Assembly: GCA_014649575.1 (NCBI GenBank)
Contig: BMTH01000015.1
Span: 1 to 64,000 of the forward strand
Direction of reading: 5' to 3'
Origin: Streptomyces griseoincarnatus
GTDB lineage: Bacteria; Actinomycetota; Actinomycetes; Streptomycetales; Streptomycetaceae
DNA length: 64,000 nt
The notes beneath the pieces were generated by a model. The model ran no database searches, had not been told where the DNA came from, and worked only from the letters and a program-made list of their open reading frames with translations. Position numbers and translations under genes: made by a program. Below are positions 34,663 through 42,965 of the stretch, piece after piece. How positions within the stretch are numbered: position 1 is the stretch's first letter; each line of letters begins with the position of its first letter.

Positions 34663-34699
34663 CGAAGACCGCGCGGTGGCCCTGTGACACCATCACGGG

Positions 34700-35110
34700 A
34701 TGCTGCGACTCACCGATTTCATCATCGACTGCCCGGACACCATGGAGCTGGCGGGCTTCTACTCCGAGGTGACGGGCCGGCCGCTCAAGAAGCACAGTTC
34801 CGAGGACTGGGCCGGGATCCAGTTCGGCGAGATCGAGCTGGCGTTCATCCGGGTCGACGACTACCGGGCTCCGCAGTGGCCCGACAACGAGCACCCCAAG
34901 CAGTTCCACCTGGACTTCGAGGCCGATGACATCGAGGCCGAGCAGGCCCGCGTGCTCGGCCTCGGTGCGACGCTGCGGCAGGACTTCATCGGTCCCGAGG
35001 GCTACGGGTGGCGGATCTACACCGACCCGGTCGGCCATCCCTTCTGCCTCTGCCGCAACAAGGGCGTCGTCTGGACCGACCAGGGGCCGGTCTGGCCCGG
35101 GCGCGACTGA
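34700..35110 (+). CDS. VOC-superfamily (glyoxalase-like) protein
   Basis: 136-aa protein of the vicinal oxygen chelate fold, with two beta-alpha-beta-beta-beta repeats: LTDFIIDCPDTMELAGFYSEVTGRPL and HLDFEADDIEAEQARVLGLGATLRQD. It ends in TDPVGHPFCLCRN, where a metal-binding residue or drug-contact site is usual. Relatives include bleomycin-resistance proteins and dioxygenases, but most are of unknown function. It lies between the SUKH gene and a SUKH remnant. Confidence 0.85.
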   Translation: MLRLTDFIIDCPDTMELAGFYSEVTGRPLKKHSSEDWAGIQFGEIELAFIRVDDYRAPQWPDNEHPKQFHLDFEADDIEAEQARVLGLGATLRQDFIGPEGYGWRIYTDPVGHPFCLCRNKGVVWTDQGPVWPGRD

Positions 35111-35183
35111 CCTGTCGTCGTGCGTGAGCTCTTCGGCGGAGCGTCGGCCGAGTGCCGCGCGCCCGTGGACGCCCGGGCTCTGC

Positions 35184-35402
35184 ATGCCCTTCGACTCGCT
35201 GCTGTTCTTCGGGGACAACGGCGGGGGTGACCAGTTCGCCCTCGTCGTCGCGCCGGAGCGGGACGACGTCTTCGTGTGGGACCACGAGACCGGCAGTCGT
35301 ATGCGGGTCGCCGGGGGGATCGACGAGTATCTGCGGCGCGCTCTCGCACCGGACGGGGACGAGGGCGGCGACCGGTGGAGGTATCCGCTACGCGGTAGCT
35401 GA
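35184..35402 (+). pseudogene. C-terminal remnant of a second SUKH/SMI1-KNR4 protein
   Basis: From ATG 35184 about 72 residues can be read: MPFDSLLFFGDNGGGDQFAL, DDVFVWDHETGSRMRVAGG and IDEYLRRAL. These match the C-terminal half of SUKH proteins of about 150 aa (MPFDGLLFF..., WDHE.D.R), while the expected N-terminal half is missing and the bases before it encode unrelated sequence. It looks like the tail of a decayed immunity gene. A functional short protein cannot be ruled out. Confidence 0.6.
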
Positions 35403-35516
35403 TTCTCGTACGGGTTACTTTCCGTGACCTGGAGGTCGTTTTGGCAGATGAACGGGTGGACACAGGGTCCGATCAGACGCCAGGGCGACTGGATGTGCAC
35501 GGAAGTGGGATGGGCG

Positions 35517-35756
35517 ATGAGTGACAAGTGGATGCGGGGCGTGCTGCGCTGTGCGATCGGCGTGATGGGGGTGGCCGCGATGCTGATGCTCTGCGGGAGC
35601 CTGGCGGGCACCGCGTACGCCGACGAGACGACCAGCGGGTCGAAGAACGGGCCCCGGGTGGGGCTGGTGAACGCCGATCTCGGGCAGATCGACGACCCCG
35701 CCGAGGATGTGCTGGAGCACGTCCTGCTGCTCAGTGACGGGCAGGTGTGGAACTGA
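35517..35756 (+). CDS. Small secreted protein of unknown function
   Basis: 79-aa product with a clear Sec signal peptide: MSDKWMRGVLRCAIG, a hydrophobic core VMGVAAMLMLCGSLAG, then TAYA-DE cleavage. The mature part is only about 40 residues (GSKNGPRVGLVNADLGQIDDPAEDVLEHVLLL). Start ATG 35517 puts the signal peptide at the N-terminus; an upstream in-frame ATG at 35424 is less likely. The 3' end overlaps the converging dapA gene by 26 bp. I do not recognise the family. Confidence 0.65.
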   Translation: MSDKWMRGVLRCAIGVMGVAAMLMLCGSLAGTAYADETTSGSKNGPRVGLVNADLGQIDDPAEDVLEHVLLLSDGQVWN

Positions 35757-36645
35757 CGTCCGTCAGCAGGTCGTAGGTCTCCCGCAGGGCGGCCGTCGTG
35801 CGTGGGTCCGCCGGGCGTAGGGGCGGGCGGACCGGGCCCGCGGGGAGGCCCAGGGTGGGGAGCAGGGCCTTCGCCGTCACTGTGCCGGGGAGGCCGCCCG
35901 CCATCATCGCCTCGATCAGCGGGGTCAGCCGGTGCTGAAGGCGGACGGCCTCCGCCGTGTCGCCCCTGTCGAAAGCGTCGAGGACGGAACACACGGCGGT
36001 CGGGGCCACGTTGGCCACCGTGCTGACACACCCGGCGCCCCCCACCGCGTACAGCGCCAGATTGTGCTCGTCGCAGCCCGCGTAGTACGCCAGGTCCGTG
36101 CGGGCCATCACCTTCTGCGCGGCCAGGAAGTCGTTGCCGCAGTCCTTCACCGCCACGATCCGCGGGTGCTCGGCCAGCCGCAGCAGGGTGTCCGGCTCGA
36201 CACGGACACCGGTGCGTGCCGGGATGTCGTACAGGACCACGGGGAGCCCCGTCGCGTCGGCGGTCTCGCGGAAGTACGCCTCGACCGCGTCCTGCGGCGG
36301 GCGGCTGTAGTACGGGGCGGCCAGCAGAAGCGCGTCGGCGCCCGCCTGCTCGGCCTCGCGGGCCAGGGCGGCGGTGTGCGCGGTGTCGGGGGTGCCGACG
36401 CCGGCGACCAGCGTGGCGCGGGTGCCGACGGCCTCCCGTACGGCTGCGATCAGCGACCGCTTCTCCGCGTCCGTCGTCGTCGGGGACTCCCCGGTCGTGC
36501 CGGACAGCACCAGGCCGTCGCAGCCCTGGCCGACCAGACGCGCGGCCAGCCGCTGGGCGCCGTCCAGGTCCAGCGTGCCCGAGGCGCTGAAGGGGGTGAT
36601 CATCGCGCACAGCGTGCGGCCGAGGAAGGGAGGCGTGGTCGTCAT
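35731..36645 (-). CDS. dapA: 4-hydroxy-tetrahydrodipicolinate synthase
   Basis: Condenses pyruvate with aspartate semialdehyde, first step of lysine/DAP synthesis; 304 aa from ATG 36645. The DHDPS signatures are GLVLSGTTGESPTTTDAEK (the GTTGE pyruvate-carboxylate site), LPVVLYDIPARTGVR with the catalytic Tyr, and RIVAVKDCGND with the Schiff-base Lys. An in-frame ATG at 36681 would add 12 residues. The proximity of dapD supports the lysine-pathway role over the other DHDPS-family roles seen further along the window. Confidence 0.88.
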   Translation of the reverse strand: MTTTPPFLGRTLCAMITPFSASGTLDLDGAQRLAARLVGQGCDGLVLSGTTGESPTTTDAEKRSLIAAVREAVGTRATLVAGVGTPDTAHTAALAREAEQAGADALLLAAPYYSRPPQDAVEAYFRETADATGLPVVLYDIPARTGVRVEPDTLLRLAEHPRIVAVKDCGNDFLAAQKVMARTDLAYYAGCDEHNLALYAVGGAGCVSTVANVAPTAVCSVLDAFDRGDTAEAVRLQHRLTPLIEAMMAGGLPGTVTAKALLPTLGLPAGPVRPPLRPADPRTTAALRETYDLLTDVSSTPARH

Positions 36646-36719
36646 GGGAGTAGTGTCGGCTCCCGCACGGTGAAGGTCCACTTACAGGTTTTGACCGATA
36701 CTCGTAAGCGTTGGTTGAG

Positions 36720-36745
36720 GGATAGGGAGGAGCGGGCGGGGGTAC
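36720..36745 (+). promoter_or_regulatory. Candidate SigB-type promoter
   Basis: GGAT-N16-GGGTAC fits the GNNTN14-16GGGTAY pattern of Streptomyces SigB (osmotic/oxidative stress). It lies 30 bases before the start of the holin-like gene. The match is short, so the call is tentative. Confidence 0.35.
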
Positions 36746-36775
36746 TCGGGTGACCCCACCGAGAGGAGGCGCACC

Positions 36776-37192
36776 GTGGCCGGAACCATCCAACAACGGC
36801 CCGTCCGCGACGAGCACACCGTCGGCGAGCTCGTCGGGCAGGCCACCGAACAGATCTCGCGACTCGCACGGCAGGAAGTGGCGCTCGCCAAGGAGGAACT
36901 GGCCGAGAAGGGGCGCCGGGCCGGAGTCGGCGGCGGGATGCTGGGAGCGGCGGGGGCGTTCGGTTACGCGGGGCTGCTCGCGCTGGCCGCCACGGGAATC
37001 GCCGCCCTCGACCTGGTGCTGCCGCTGTGGGCGGCGGCGTTGATCATCACCGGCGTGCTGTTCGCGATCGCCGGCGTGCTGGCGCTCACCGGACGCGGGC
37101 AGCTGCGCCGGGCCACGCCGCCCAAGCCGGAGCGGACGCTGGGCAGCGTCAAGGCCGACGTGGAGGAGATCAAGGGAAGGGCACACCGATGA
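36776..37192 (+). CDS. Phage holin-superfamily (DUF1469-like) membrane protein
   Basis: 138-aa inner-membrane protein. The N-terminus HTVGELVGQATEQISRLARQEVALAKEELAEKG is the amphipathic helix typical of Phage_holin_3_6 proteins, followed by two membrane helices (AAGAFGYAGLLALAATGIAALDL and AALIITGVLFAIAGVLAL). Despite the name these are chromosomal envelope-stress proteins in actinobacteria, not lysis genes. GTG start with GGAGG six bases upstream. The stop overlaps the DUF3618 gene (ATGA), a pairing seen in many streptomycetes. Confidence 0.85.
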   Translation: MAGTIQQRPVRDEHTVGELVGQATEQISRLARQEVALAKEELAEKGRRAGVGGGMLGAAGAFGYAGLLALAATGIAALDLVLPLWAAALIITGVLFAIAGVLALTGRGQLRRATPPKPERTLGSVKADVEEIKGRAHR

Positions 37193-37548
37193 CGCACGAG
37201 GTGAGGGGCTCGGCGTCCCCGTCGGGAGCCCACGTGGACGCCGGCAGTGAGGCGGCGCGCGGGGCCAAGGGCCCGGACGAGCTGCGCCGGGAGATCGAAC
37301 GGACCCGGCACGAACTGGGCGACACCGTCGAGGAACTGGCCGGGAAGATGGACGTCAAGGCGCGGGCCAGGGCGCGCGCCGACGAACTGAAGGACCGGGC
37401 CGGCGCGATGAGCGTGCAGATGCGCAGCAGCGCCGCCCACGCTGGGGAGGTCGGCAAGCAGCACCGCACGCAGCTGATGGCCGCCGCGGGCGCGCTGGTG
37501 ATGCTGGCCGTGGGTGCGGCGGTGATGGTGCAGCGCCGCCACCACTGA
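37189..37548 (+). CDS. DUF3618 membrane-anchored protein
   Basis: 119-aa protein with the DUF3618 core GPDELRREIERTRHELGDTVEELAGKMDVKARA at residues ~30-60. A helical, Ala/Arg-rich stretch follows and a single C-terminal membrane helix (LMAAAGALVMLAVGAAVMV) ends in RRHH, so it is tail-anchored with the charged part in the cytoplasm. Its function is unknown. It probably acts with the holin-like protein it overlaps. Confidence 0.88.
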   Translation: MTHEVRGSASPSGAHVDAGSEAARGAKGPDELRREIERTRHELGDTVEELAGKMDVKARARARADELKDRAGAMSVQMRSSAAHAGEVGKQHRTQLMAAAGALVMLAVGAAVMVQRRHH

Positions 37549-37590
37549 GCGGGCCGGCGTCCCGGCCGGAGAATCCGGGACTGGGTGCGG

Positions 37591-37636
37591 GGCGGCGGGG
37601 GACGGAAGCGGACAGTCGCTTCCGTCCCCCGCCGCC
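37591..37636. terminator. 20-bp bidirectional terminator
   Basis: A perfect 20-bp inverted repeat (37591-37610 with 37617-37636) with a six-base loop lies between the converging DUF3618 and nuclease genes, serving both. Confidence 0.9.
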
Positions 37637-37666
37637 TGCTGCTGCCGGAGCGATGTCAGGCCGGGG

Positions 37667-39496
37667 TCACGGCTTGAATCGCAGGACCTGCGGGTCGTGG
37701 TCGCTGATCTGGTCGTGGAACTCCGCGTTGATGTGCACGCTGTCGTAGCTGAACGAGCACTGGCGGCGGATCGACGGGCTGATCAGGATCTGGTCCAGCG
37801 CCTGGCTGTTGCCCTGGTACACGTACGAGTAACGCTCCGACGCGGGCAGCGACCTGATCGCCGACCAGAGGACGCCGCCGCCCTCCATGATGCGGGTGGT
37901 GCGGGAGAACTCGAAGTCGTTGATGTCGCCGAGCGCCACGACCGCCGCGTTCTTCTGGACCTTGAGGATCTTCGCGGTGAAGTCGTGGACCTCCTGCGCC
38001 TGGAGGTGACGCTGCGTCTCCGAGCCGCGCACCGGCGGCTGGTACTGCGAGCTCAGGCTCTGGTCGCCGCCCTTGGACGAGAAGTGGTTGGCGATCACGA
38101 CGACCGTGCGGCCCCGGAAGACGAACTCGCCGGCCAGCGGCTTGCGGCTGTCCTCGAAGGCCGCCGAGTCCGGGGCGATCCGGCCGGGCGACAGGGTCAG
38201 GGCGGCCCTGCCGCGGACCTTGACGACGTCGGTCGCCGTGGTGGCGTCACCCCCGGGCCGGTCGGTGAAGGACACCCGGTCCGGGTTGAACAGGAACGCC
38301 TGGCGGATGTTGCCGCCCGGCTGACCGCCGTCCTGCTTGTCGGCCGGGTCGACGGCGCGCCAGTCGTAGCGCGGGCCGCCGGCCGCCTCGATGGCGTCGA
38401 TCAGCTTCGCGAGCGTGACGTCGGCGGCGACCGTGCCGTCGTCCGTGGCGCCGTTGTTGTCCTGGATCTCCTCCAGCGACACGATGTCGGGCGAGGCGAG
38501 GTTGTGCACGATCGCCTCGGCGTGCGCGGCGAACGTGTCGTCCGACGGGTCGAGGTTCTCCACGTTGTAGGTGGCTATCGCCAGTTCGGAGCGGTGCTGG
38601 GCGCGGGTCGTCTCCCGCTTCGTGCCGCCCGCCTCCAGCGTGCCGAGCTCACTCGCGACCAGGGTGTAGCCGCCGTACTGGTTGTAGTCCAGCGGGCCCG
38701 TGGTGGCGCCGGCGAGGACGTCGCCGACGTTCGCGTCGGGGAAGTCGGCCGCCTTGCCCAGCGACTGGATCTGGATCCGGCCGGTGTTCTGGGCGTCGTA
38801 CGAGCCGTAGACCGTGCCGCCGCGCTTGTTCCGGTTCTCACGCGGCTTCACGGTGACCCACAGCTCCGTGTACGGGTCGGTGGCGCCGACCACGCGGGCG
38901 TCGGCGACCCGGACGTTCATGCCCTCCAGCGACTCGTACAGGTCGAGGGCGTATCTGCTCGGGCGCAGCGTGAGGGCGTTGACCGAGTCACCGGCCGCCG
39001 GGTCGCCCTGCGGGGCGTACGCGGACGGGACCGTGCGCGCGCCGAGGACGGCCGGGGCCGGGACCGGGTTGCCGTGCGAGACGACCGTGACGGTGGGCTT
39101 GGTGATCTCGGTGACCGACTGGTTGCCGGAGGACGCGCCGCCGGGGACGTACTCGGTGACCGTGCCGGAGACGGAGACCTCGTCGCCCACCGCGACACCC
39201 TGCGGGGTGGAGCTGGTGAAGACGAACACGCCCTCACTGGTGGCCGGGTCGGCGTCGGGGGCGGGGTCCTGGATCCAGAAGCCGCGGGACGAACCGTAGG
39301 TACGGATGCCGGTGACGATGCCGGTCACGTCGGTGACCTGCTTGCCGGCGAACGGCGACACACGCGTGTCGCCCTGGATGTCGTGGACGCGCACGGACTC
39401 GGCGTGCGCGGGCGTCGTGAGGACGACGGTGGACGCCGCGGAACACACGGCGGCGACGGTGAGCGCGGCGAGGCGCGCGGACGGCTTGCTCGGCAA
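37667..39496 (-). CDS. Secreted ExeM/NucH-like extracellular nuclease
   Basis: 609-aa exported protein. A Sec signal peptide (MPSKPSARLAALTVAAVC... TPAHA-ES) is followed by an OB-fold-like region at residues ~37-270 (DIQGDTRVSPFAGKQVTDVTGIVTGI). A C-terminal endonuclease/exonuclease/phosphatase domain starts at ~300: IATYNVENL, DIVSLEEIQDNNG, VIANHFSSKGG, ALGDINDFE, and final SDHDPQV, the metal and catalytic residues of the family. It degrades extracellular DNA or phosphoesters. TTG start with GGAGGG five to six bases upstream. Confidence 0.9.
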   Translation of the reverse strand: MPSKPSARLAALTVAAVCSAASTVVLTTPAHAESVRVHDIQGDTRVSPFAGKQVTDVTGIVTGIRTYGSSRGFWIQDPAPDADPATSEGVFVFTSSTPQGVAVGDEVSVSGTVTEYVPGGASSGNQSVTEITKPTVTVVSHGNPVPAPAVLGARTVPSAYAPQGDPAAGDSVNALTLRPSRYALDLYESLEGMNVRVADARVVGATDPYTELWVTVKPRENRNKRGGTVYGSYDAQNTGRIQIQSLGKAADFPDANVGDVLAGATTGPLDYNQYGGYTLVASELGTLEAGGTKRETTRAQHRSELAIATYNVENLDPSDDTFAAHAEAIVHNLASPDIVSLEEIQDNNGATDDGTVAADVTLAKLIDAIEAAGGPRYDWRAVDPADKQDGGQPGGNIRQAFLFNPDRVSFTDRPGGDATTATDVVKVRGRAALTLSPGRIAPDSAAFEDSRKPLAGEFVFRGRTVVVIANHFSSKGGDQSLSSQYQPPVRGSETQRHLQAQEVHDFTAKILKVQKNAAVVALGDINDFEFSRTTRIMEGGGVLWSAIRSLPASERYSYVYQGNSQALDQILISPSIRRQCSFSYDSVHINAEFHDQISDHDPQVLRFKP

Positions 39497-39705
39497 CGGA
39501 TTCCCTCCGGGGACCGGAACGAGGGTGGGGCGGGCGCGGTGCGGGACACACCCCGTCTACGCGCGTCAATGTCCAGCCTGCCCAAGCCACTTGTCAAGGT
39601 TTCGGCCGTGTACGCCGCATGACGCGGAGAGGAAGTGGGCGGCATGGGTGGAAATCCGTCTAGGCTGAGCGGCTGAGACGTAGAGGGCACTAGGAGAAAC
39701 AGCCG

Positions 39706-41142
39706 ATGTCAGACAGCTCCATCCTGCCGCCGGCGCGGTTGCGCCCCGAAGCGGAGCTGGCGCGCGACGCCCTGTCCACTCCGGTGCTGTCCCGGGCCGC
39801 CCGGCTGGCCCGCTGGGCCGGCCCCGCGACCCGCGTGGACGCCGGCGGCGGACTGGTGGACGAGCAGCTGCCGGACGCCGCCGCGGAGTTGGGTCTGAGC
39901 GGGGAGGACGCCGCGGCCGACGCCGGCGAGGCGTGGCGGGTCGCCGTGGACACCGGGCTCGTCGAGGTGGTCGACGAGGAGGAGGGGACCGTCCGCGCGG
40001 GCGACGAGCTGTCGCTGCTCACCGCGGGATCGCCGCAGGACGTGCTGAGCGTGTGGCTCGGCGCCCTGGAGACCGTGCTGGGCGACGCGAGCGTGCCCGA
40101 TCTGGGCGGTCTCGTCGACGCCATCGCCGGCGGCGAGGGGTCGGGGGAGCTGGACCTCGACGCGCTGGACTGGAACCCGGAGGCCGAGGCGGAGTTCCTC
40201 GACGGGGTCCTCGGCAACCTGTACCTGCTGACCGTCGGCGAGGACAAGGCGGGCGACGCGCCGGTGCCGCTGCCCGCGCTGGCCGCCTCCGTCATCGTGC
40301 CCGACGACATGGCGGAGCCCAGCAACGACGTGCTGGAGCAGGTGTCCGACGCGATGATGCGGCTGGACGACCAGTTCCGGATGCTGGAGCCGGTCGGGCT
40401 CGTCGAGTACCAGCCGGTCGACGAGGCGCTGATGGCCGACGCCGACGAGGAGCCCGCCGCGCAGGTCGACGACACGGACGTCGCCCGCTACGGGCTGGTA
40501 CGGCTCACCCCGCTCGGGCTGTACGGACTGCGCACCCGGCTGCTGGAGGCGGGCTTCGAGGCGCCCGCGGTCGGCGACCTCGCGGACAAGGGCGCCGACG
40601 CGCTGCTCGACGGCACGGCCGCCTACCCGCCGGCCGCCGCCCATGCCGAGACCCGGCACTGGCTGGAGCGGCGCCGGCCGCTGGAGGCCGCACGGGAGCT
40701 GCTGGCCGCCGCGCGCGGCTCGGACGAGGGGGCGCCGCTGCGCAGGCTGCGCTGCCAGCAGGCGCTGTCGCTGGTGGGCGCCGCCGCGGAGCCCGCGCTG
40801 CGGGAGGTGCTGGACGACGCCGAACTCGGCGGTCTGGCGCGCGTGTGGCTCGCCGAGCACGGGGCCGCGGACGTGCCGCCGCCGTCCGAGGCGATGATCT
40901 TCTGGCTCACCATCGACACGGTGGCCGCGCAGCTCGCCGCCGAGGGCAACTCCGAGGAGCTGCGCTCCCTGGTGGAGGGGCTGGCACGGCAGCACAGCGG
41001 CTTCTTCGACACCGCGTGGCGGGTGGGCCACCCGGCGACCGCGGACGTCCTGGAGGCGATGGGACGCCTCCACCCGGACAAGAGGATCGCGAAGGAAGCA
41101 CGGAAGGCGGCCTTCAAGGCGCGTTCGCAGCAGGGGAACTGA
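39706..41142 (+). CDS. Conserved hypothetical protein, 478 aa
   Basis: Acidic soluble protein without signal peptide, membrane helices or recognisable catalytic motif. It is rich in Ala, Asp, Glu and Leu and mostly helical. The C-terminal part (RHWLERRRPLEAARELL, AEPALREVLDDAELGGLARVWLAEHG, HPATADVLEAMGRLHPDKRIAKEARKAAFKA) reads like HEAT-type helical repeats. AGGAGA lies eight bases before ATG 39706. It stands alone between the secreted nuclease (divergent) and the TerD gene (convergent). Function unknown. Confidence 0.75.
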   Translation: MSDSSILPPARLRPEAELARDALSTPVLSRAARLARWAGPATRVDAGGGLVDEQLPDAAAELGLSGEDAAADAGEAWRVAVDTGLVEVVDEEEGTVRAGDELSLLTAGSPQDVLSVWLGALETVLGDASVPDLGGLVDAIAGGEGSGELDLDALDWNPEAEAEFLDGVLGNLYLLTVGEDKAGDAPVPLPALAASVIVPDDMAEPSNDVLEQVSDAMMRLDDQFRMLEPVGLVEYQPVDEALMADADEEPAAQVDDTDVARYGLVRLTPLGLYGLRTRLLEAGFEAPAVGDLADKGADALLDGTAAYPPAAAHAETRHWLERRRPLEAARELLAAARGSDEGAPLRRLRCQQALSLVGAAAEPALREVLDDAELGGLARVWLAEHGAADVPPPSEAMIFWLTIDTVAAQLAAEGNSEELRSLVEGLARQHSGFFDTAWRVGHPATADVLEAMGRLHPDKRIAKEARKAAFKARSQQGN

Positions 41143-41320
41143 GACAGTGCCGGTGATGTGATCACACCTGGTGCCCGGCCGGGTACCGTGCCGGCCACGG
41201 CCCGTCCGGCACGGCGAACCGGCACGCCTTCGGCGGCCTGTCCGACGCGGCCTTCCGGATGGTGCGGCTGCTGGAGGCGGGGCGCGCCGCCGACCGGCCG
41301 TGGGCGGCCGCCTGAGACAA

Positions 41321-41350
41321 CGCCGGGCGTCCCGTGAGGGGCGCCCGGCG
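41321..41350. terminator. Bidirectional terminator
   Basis: A 13-bp stem with one G-T wobble (41321-41333 with 41338-41350) and loop GTGA lies between the 478-aa protein gene and the convergent TerD gene. The rest of 41143-41320 shows no supported gene. Confidence 0.8.
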
Positions 41351-41373
41351 CTTCCCGTGCGTGCTGCGGGTGA

Positions 41374-42585
41374 CTACAGCGCCTGGCCGGCCGGCTTGAC
41401 CATGCCGCGGACCGTGCGGCCCTTCACGAACTCGCCCATCGCGGTCATCTCCCACTCGCCCGAGTACTGCCGGATCAGCTTCGCCATCATCACGCCCGTC
41501 TGCGGCTCGGCGCTCGTCAGGTCGAAGCGGACCAGCTCCTCCCCGGTGGACGCGTCCAGCAGGCGGCAGTACGCCTTGGCGACGTCGGTGAACTTCTGGC
41601 CGGAGAACGAGTTCACGGTGAAGACCAGGCCCGAGACCTCCATGGGAAGGCGGCCGAGGTCGACGGTGATGACCTCGTCGTCGCCGGCGCCCTCGCCCGT
41701 GAGGTTGTCACCGGAGTGCTGGATCGCGCCGCCGAGGATCTGCAGCTTGCCGAAGTAGCAGCTGTCGACGTGGTTGCGCTGCGGGCCGAAGGCGATGACC
41801 GAGGCGTCCAGGTCGATGTCCTTGCCGCGGTAGGCGGGCTCCCAGCCGAGGCCCATCTGCACCCGGGACAGCAGCGGGCGGCCGCCCTTCATCAGGGAGA
41901 CCGTCTGGTTCTTCTGGAGGCTGACCCGGCCCTTGTCCAGGTTGATCTTGCCGGTGCCGGGCGCGGCGGCGGGCGGGGCCGGGGGAGCCGCCGGGGCGGA
42001 AGGAGCCTGCGGGGCGGCGGCCGGAGGAGCGGGCGGCGCGGCCTGCGGGGCCTGCGGGGTCACCGGCTGCGCCGGGGCGGCCGGCTCCTCGACGGAGACG
42101 CCGAAGTCCGTGGCGATGCCGGCCAGGCCGTTCGCGTAGCCCTGGCCGACCGCACGGACCTTCCAGGCGCCGTTGCGCAGGTAGATCTCGACGACCACGA
42201 GGGCCGTCTCCGAGCCGAGCTGCGGGGGTGTGAAGGTCGCCAGGACGGCGCCGGTGTCCCCGTCGCGGACGGTCGCGGTGGGCTCGATGCCCTGGAAGGT
42301 CTGGCCCGCCGCGTCGGGGCTCGCGGTCACGACGATCTTCTCGATGCCCGGGGGTACGGCCGCGGTGTCGACCGTGACGGCGTCGGGGGCCGTGCCCCCG
42401 CCGGAGCGGTAGGTCACGCCCGGTCCCGTGGGCTGGTTGTAGAAGATGAAGTCGTCGTCGGAGCGCACCTTGCCGTCGGCGGTGAGCAGCAGGCCCGATA
42501 CGTCGAGCCGCACGGGCGCGGCGACGTCCACCGTCACGCGGGCGGTGGGAAGAGGGATGTTCGAGCCGGGGGTCATAGCTGTCAT
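41374..42585 (-). CDS. Double TerD-domain protein with Pro/Ala linker
   Basis: 403-aa protein of the TerD/calcium-binding stress family linked to tellurite and phage/chemical stress resistance. Domain 1 (about 10-165) has RLDVSGLLLTADGKVRSDDDFIFYNQP and the FTPPQLGSETALVVVEIYLRNGAWKVRAVGQGY core. Domain 2 (about 215-400) starts at INLDKGRVSLQKNQTVSL and has GKDIDLDASVIAFG, HSGDNLTGEGAGDDEVITVDLG and EMTAMGEFVKGRTV. The acidic DD pairs are the Ca2+ ligands. Between them is a ~45-residue Pro/Ala/Gln linker. ATG at 42585 or 42576. Confidence 0.92.
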   Translation of the reverse strand: MTAMTPGSNIPLPTARVTVDVAAPVRLDVSGLLLTADGKVRSDDDFIFYNQPTGPGVTYRSGGGTAPDAVTVDTAAVPPGIEKIVVTASPDAAGQTFQGIEPTATVRDGDTGAVLATFTPPQLGSETALVVVEIYLRNGAWKVRAVGQGYANGLAGIATDFGVSVEEPAAPAQPVTPQAPQAAPPAPPAAAPQAPSAPAAPPAPPAAAPGTGKINLDKGRVSLQKNQTVSLMKGGRPLLSRVQMGLGWEPAYRGKDIDLDASVIAFGPQRNHVDSCYFGKLQILGGAIQHSGDNLTGEGAGDDEVITVDLGRLPMEVSGLVFTVNSFSGQKFTDVAKAYCRLLDASTGEELVRFDLTSAEPQTGVMMAKLIRQYSGEWEMTAMGEFVKGRTVRGMVKPAGQAL

Positions 42586-42663
42586 GCCGGGTGAACGAGC
42601 GAGGCCGTTTTACCGTTCCCTTACCTGTGGTCCGTTCGGCGGAGCCGCCGGTTCCGTCCCCGC

Positions 42664-42885
42664 TCAGCCCCGGTTCCGCGGGTGGGCGCGGGCCGTGCGT
42701 TCGTTGCCCCGCCGGTAGTTGCCGGTCCAGCGGGCCATGACGAGTTGCGGGTCGGCGGTGGTGACCTCGGTCAGGAAGCGGGCGGCCCGGTCGCCTCGCA
42801 GGACGGTGGCGCGGCGGCCGTGGTGGGTGATGTGGACGGTCCCGTCGGGGTGCGCCTCGTACGCGAAGCCGTTCGGTCTGGCCAT
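42664..42885 (-). CDS. Small hypothetical protein, 73 aa
   Basis: 73-aa basic protein (MARPNGFAYEAHPDGTVHITHHGRRATVLRG...) with a short beta-rich start and an Arg-rich tail. TACGAT on the minus strand (93-98 bases into 42,8xx, i.e. 42893-42898) ends seven bases before the ATG. There is no ribosome site, so it may be read from a leaderless mRNA. It is separated from the dehydrogenase operon upstream by a strong terminator, so it has its own promoter. Function unknown. Confidence 0.65.
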   Translation of the reverse strand: MARPNGFAYEAHPDGTVHITHHGRRATVLRGDRAARFLTEVTTADPQLVMARWTGNYRRGNERTARAHPRNRG

Positions 42886-42905
42886 GCCGGCGATCGTACG
42901 GGGGA

Positions 42906-42950
42906 GGGGGCGCGGGCGCCCAGGGATTTGTTCCTGGCGCCCGCGCCCCC
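42906..42950 (-). terminator. Terminator of the DeoR-controlled sugar operon
   Basis: A 15-bp perfect stem (42906-42920 with 42936-42950), extended by an AGG/CCT inner pair, lies 16 bases after the dehydrogenase stop. Confidence 0.9.
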
Positions 42951-42965
42951 GCCCGCCCGGCAGGA

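Noticed and set aside
36776..37548. Possible prophage remnant because of the holin-superfamily name
   Set aside because: No other phage gene is near; holin-like plus DUF3618 is a common chromosomal pair in actinobacteria.
41157..41313. Short open stretch with ...HAFGGLSDAAFRMVRLLEAG...
   Set aside because: It has an in-frame stop immediately upstream (41154), no start codon and no ribosome site; at most a relic.
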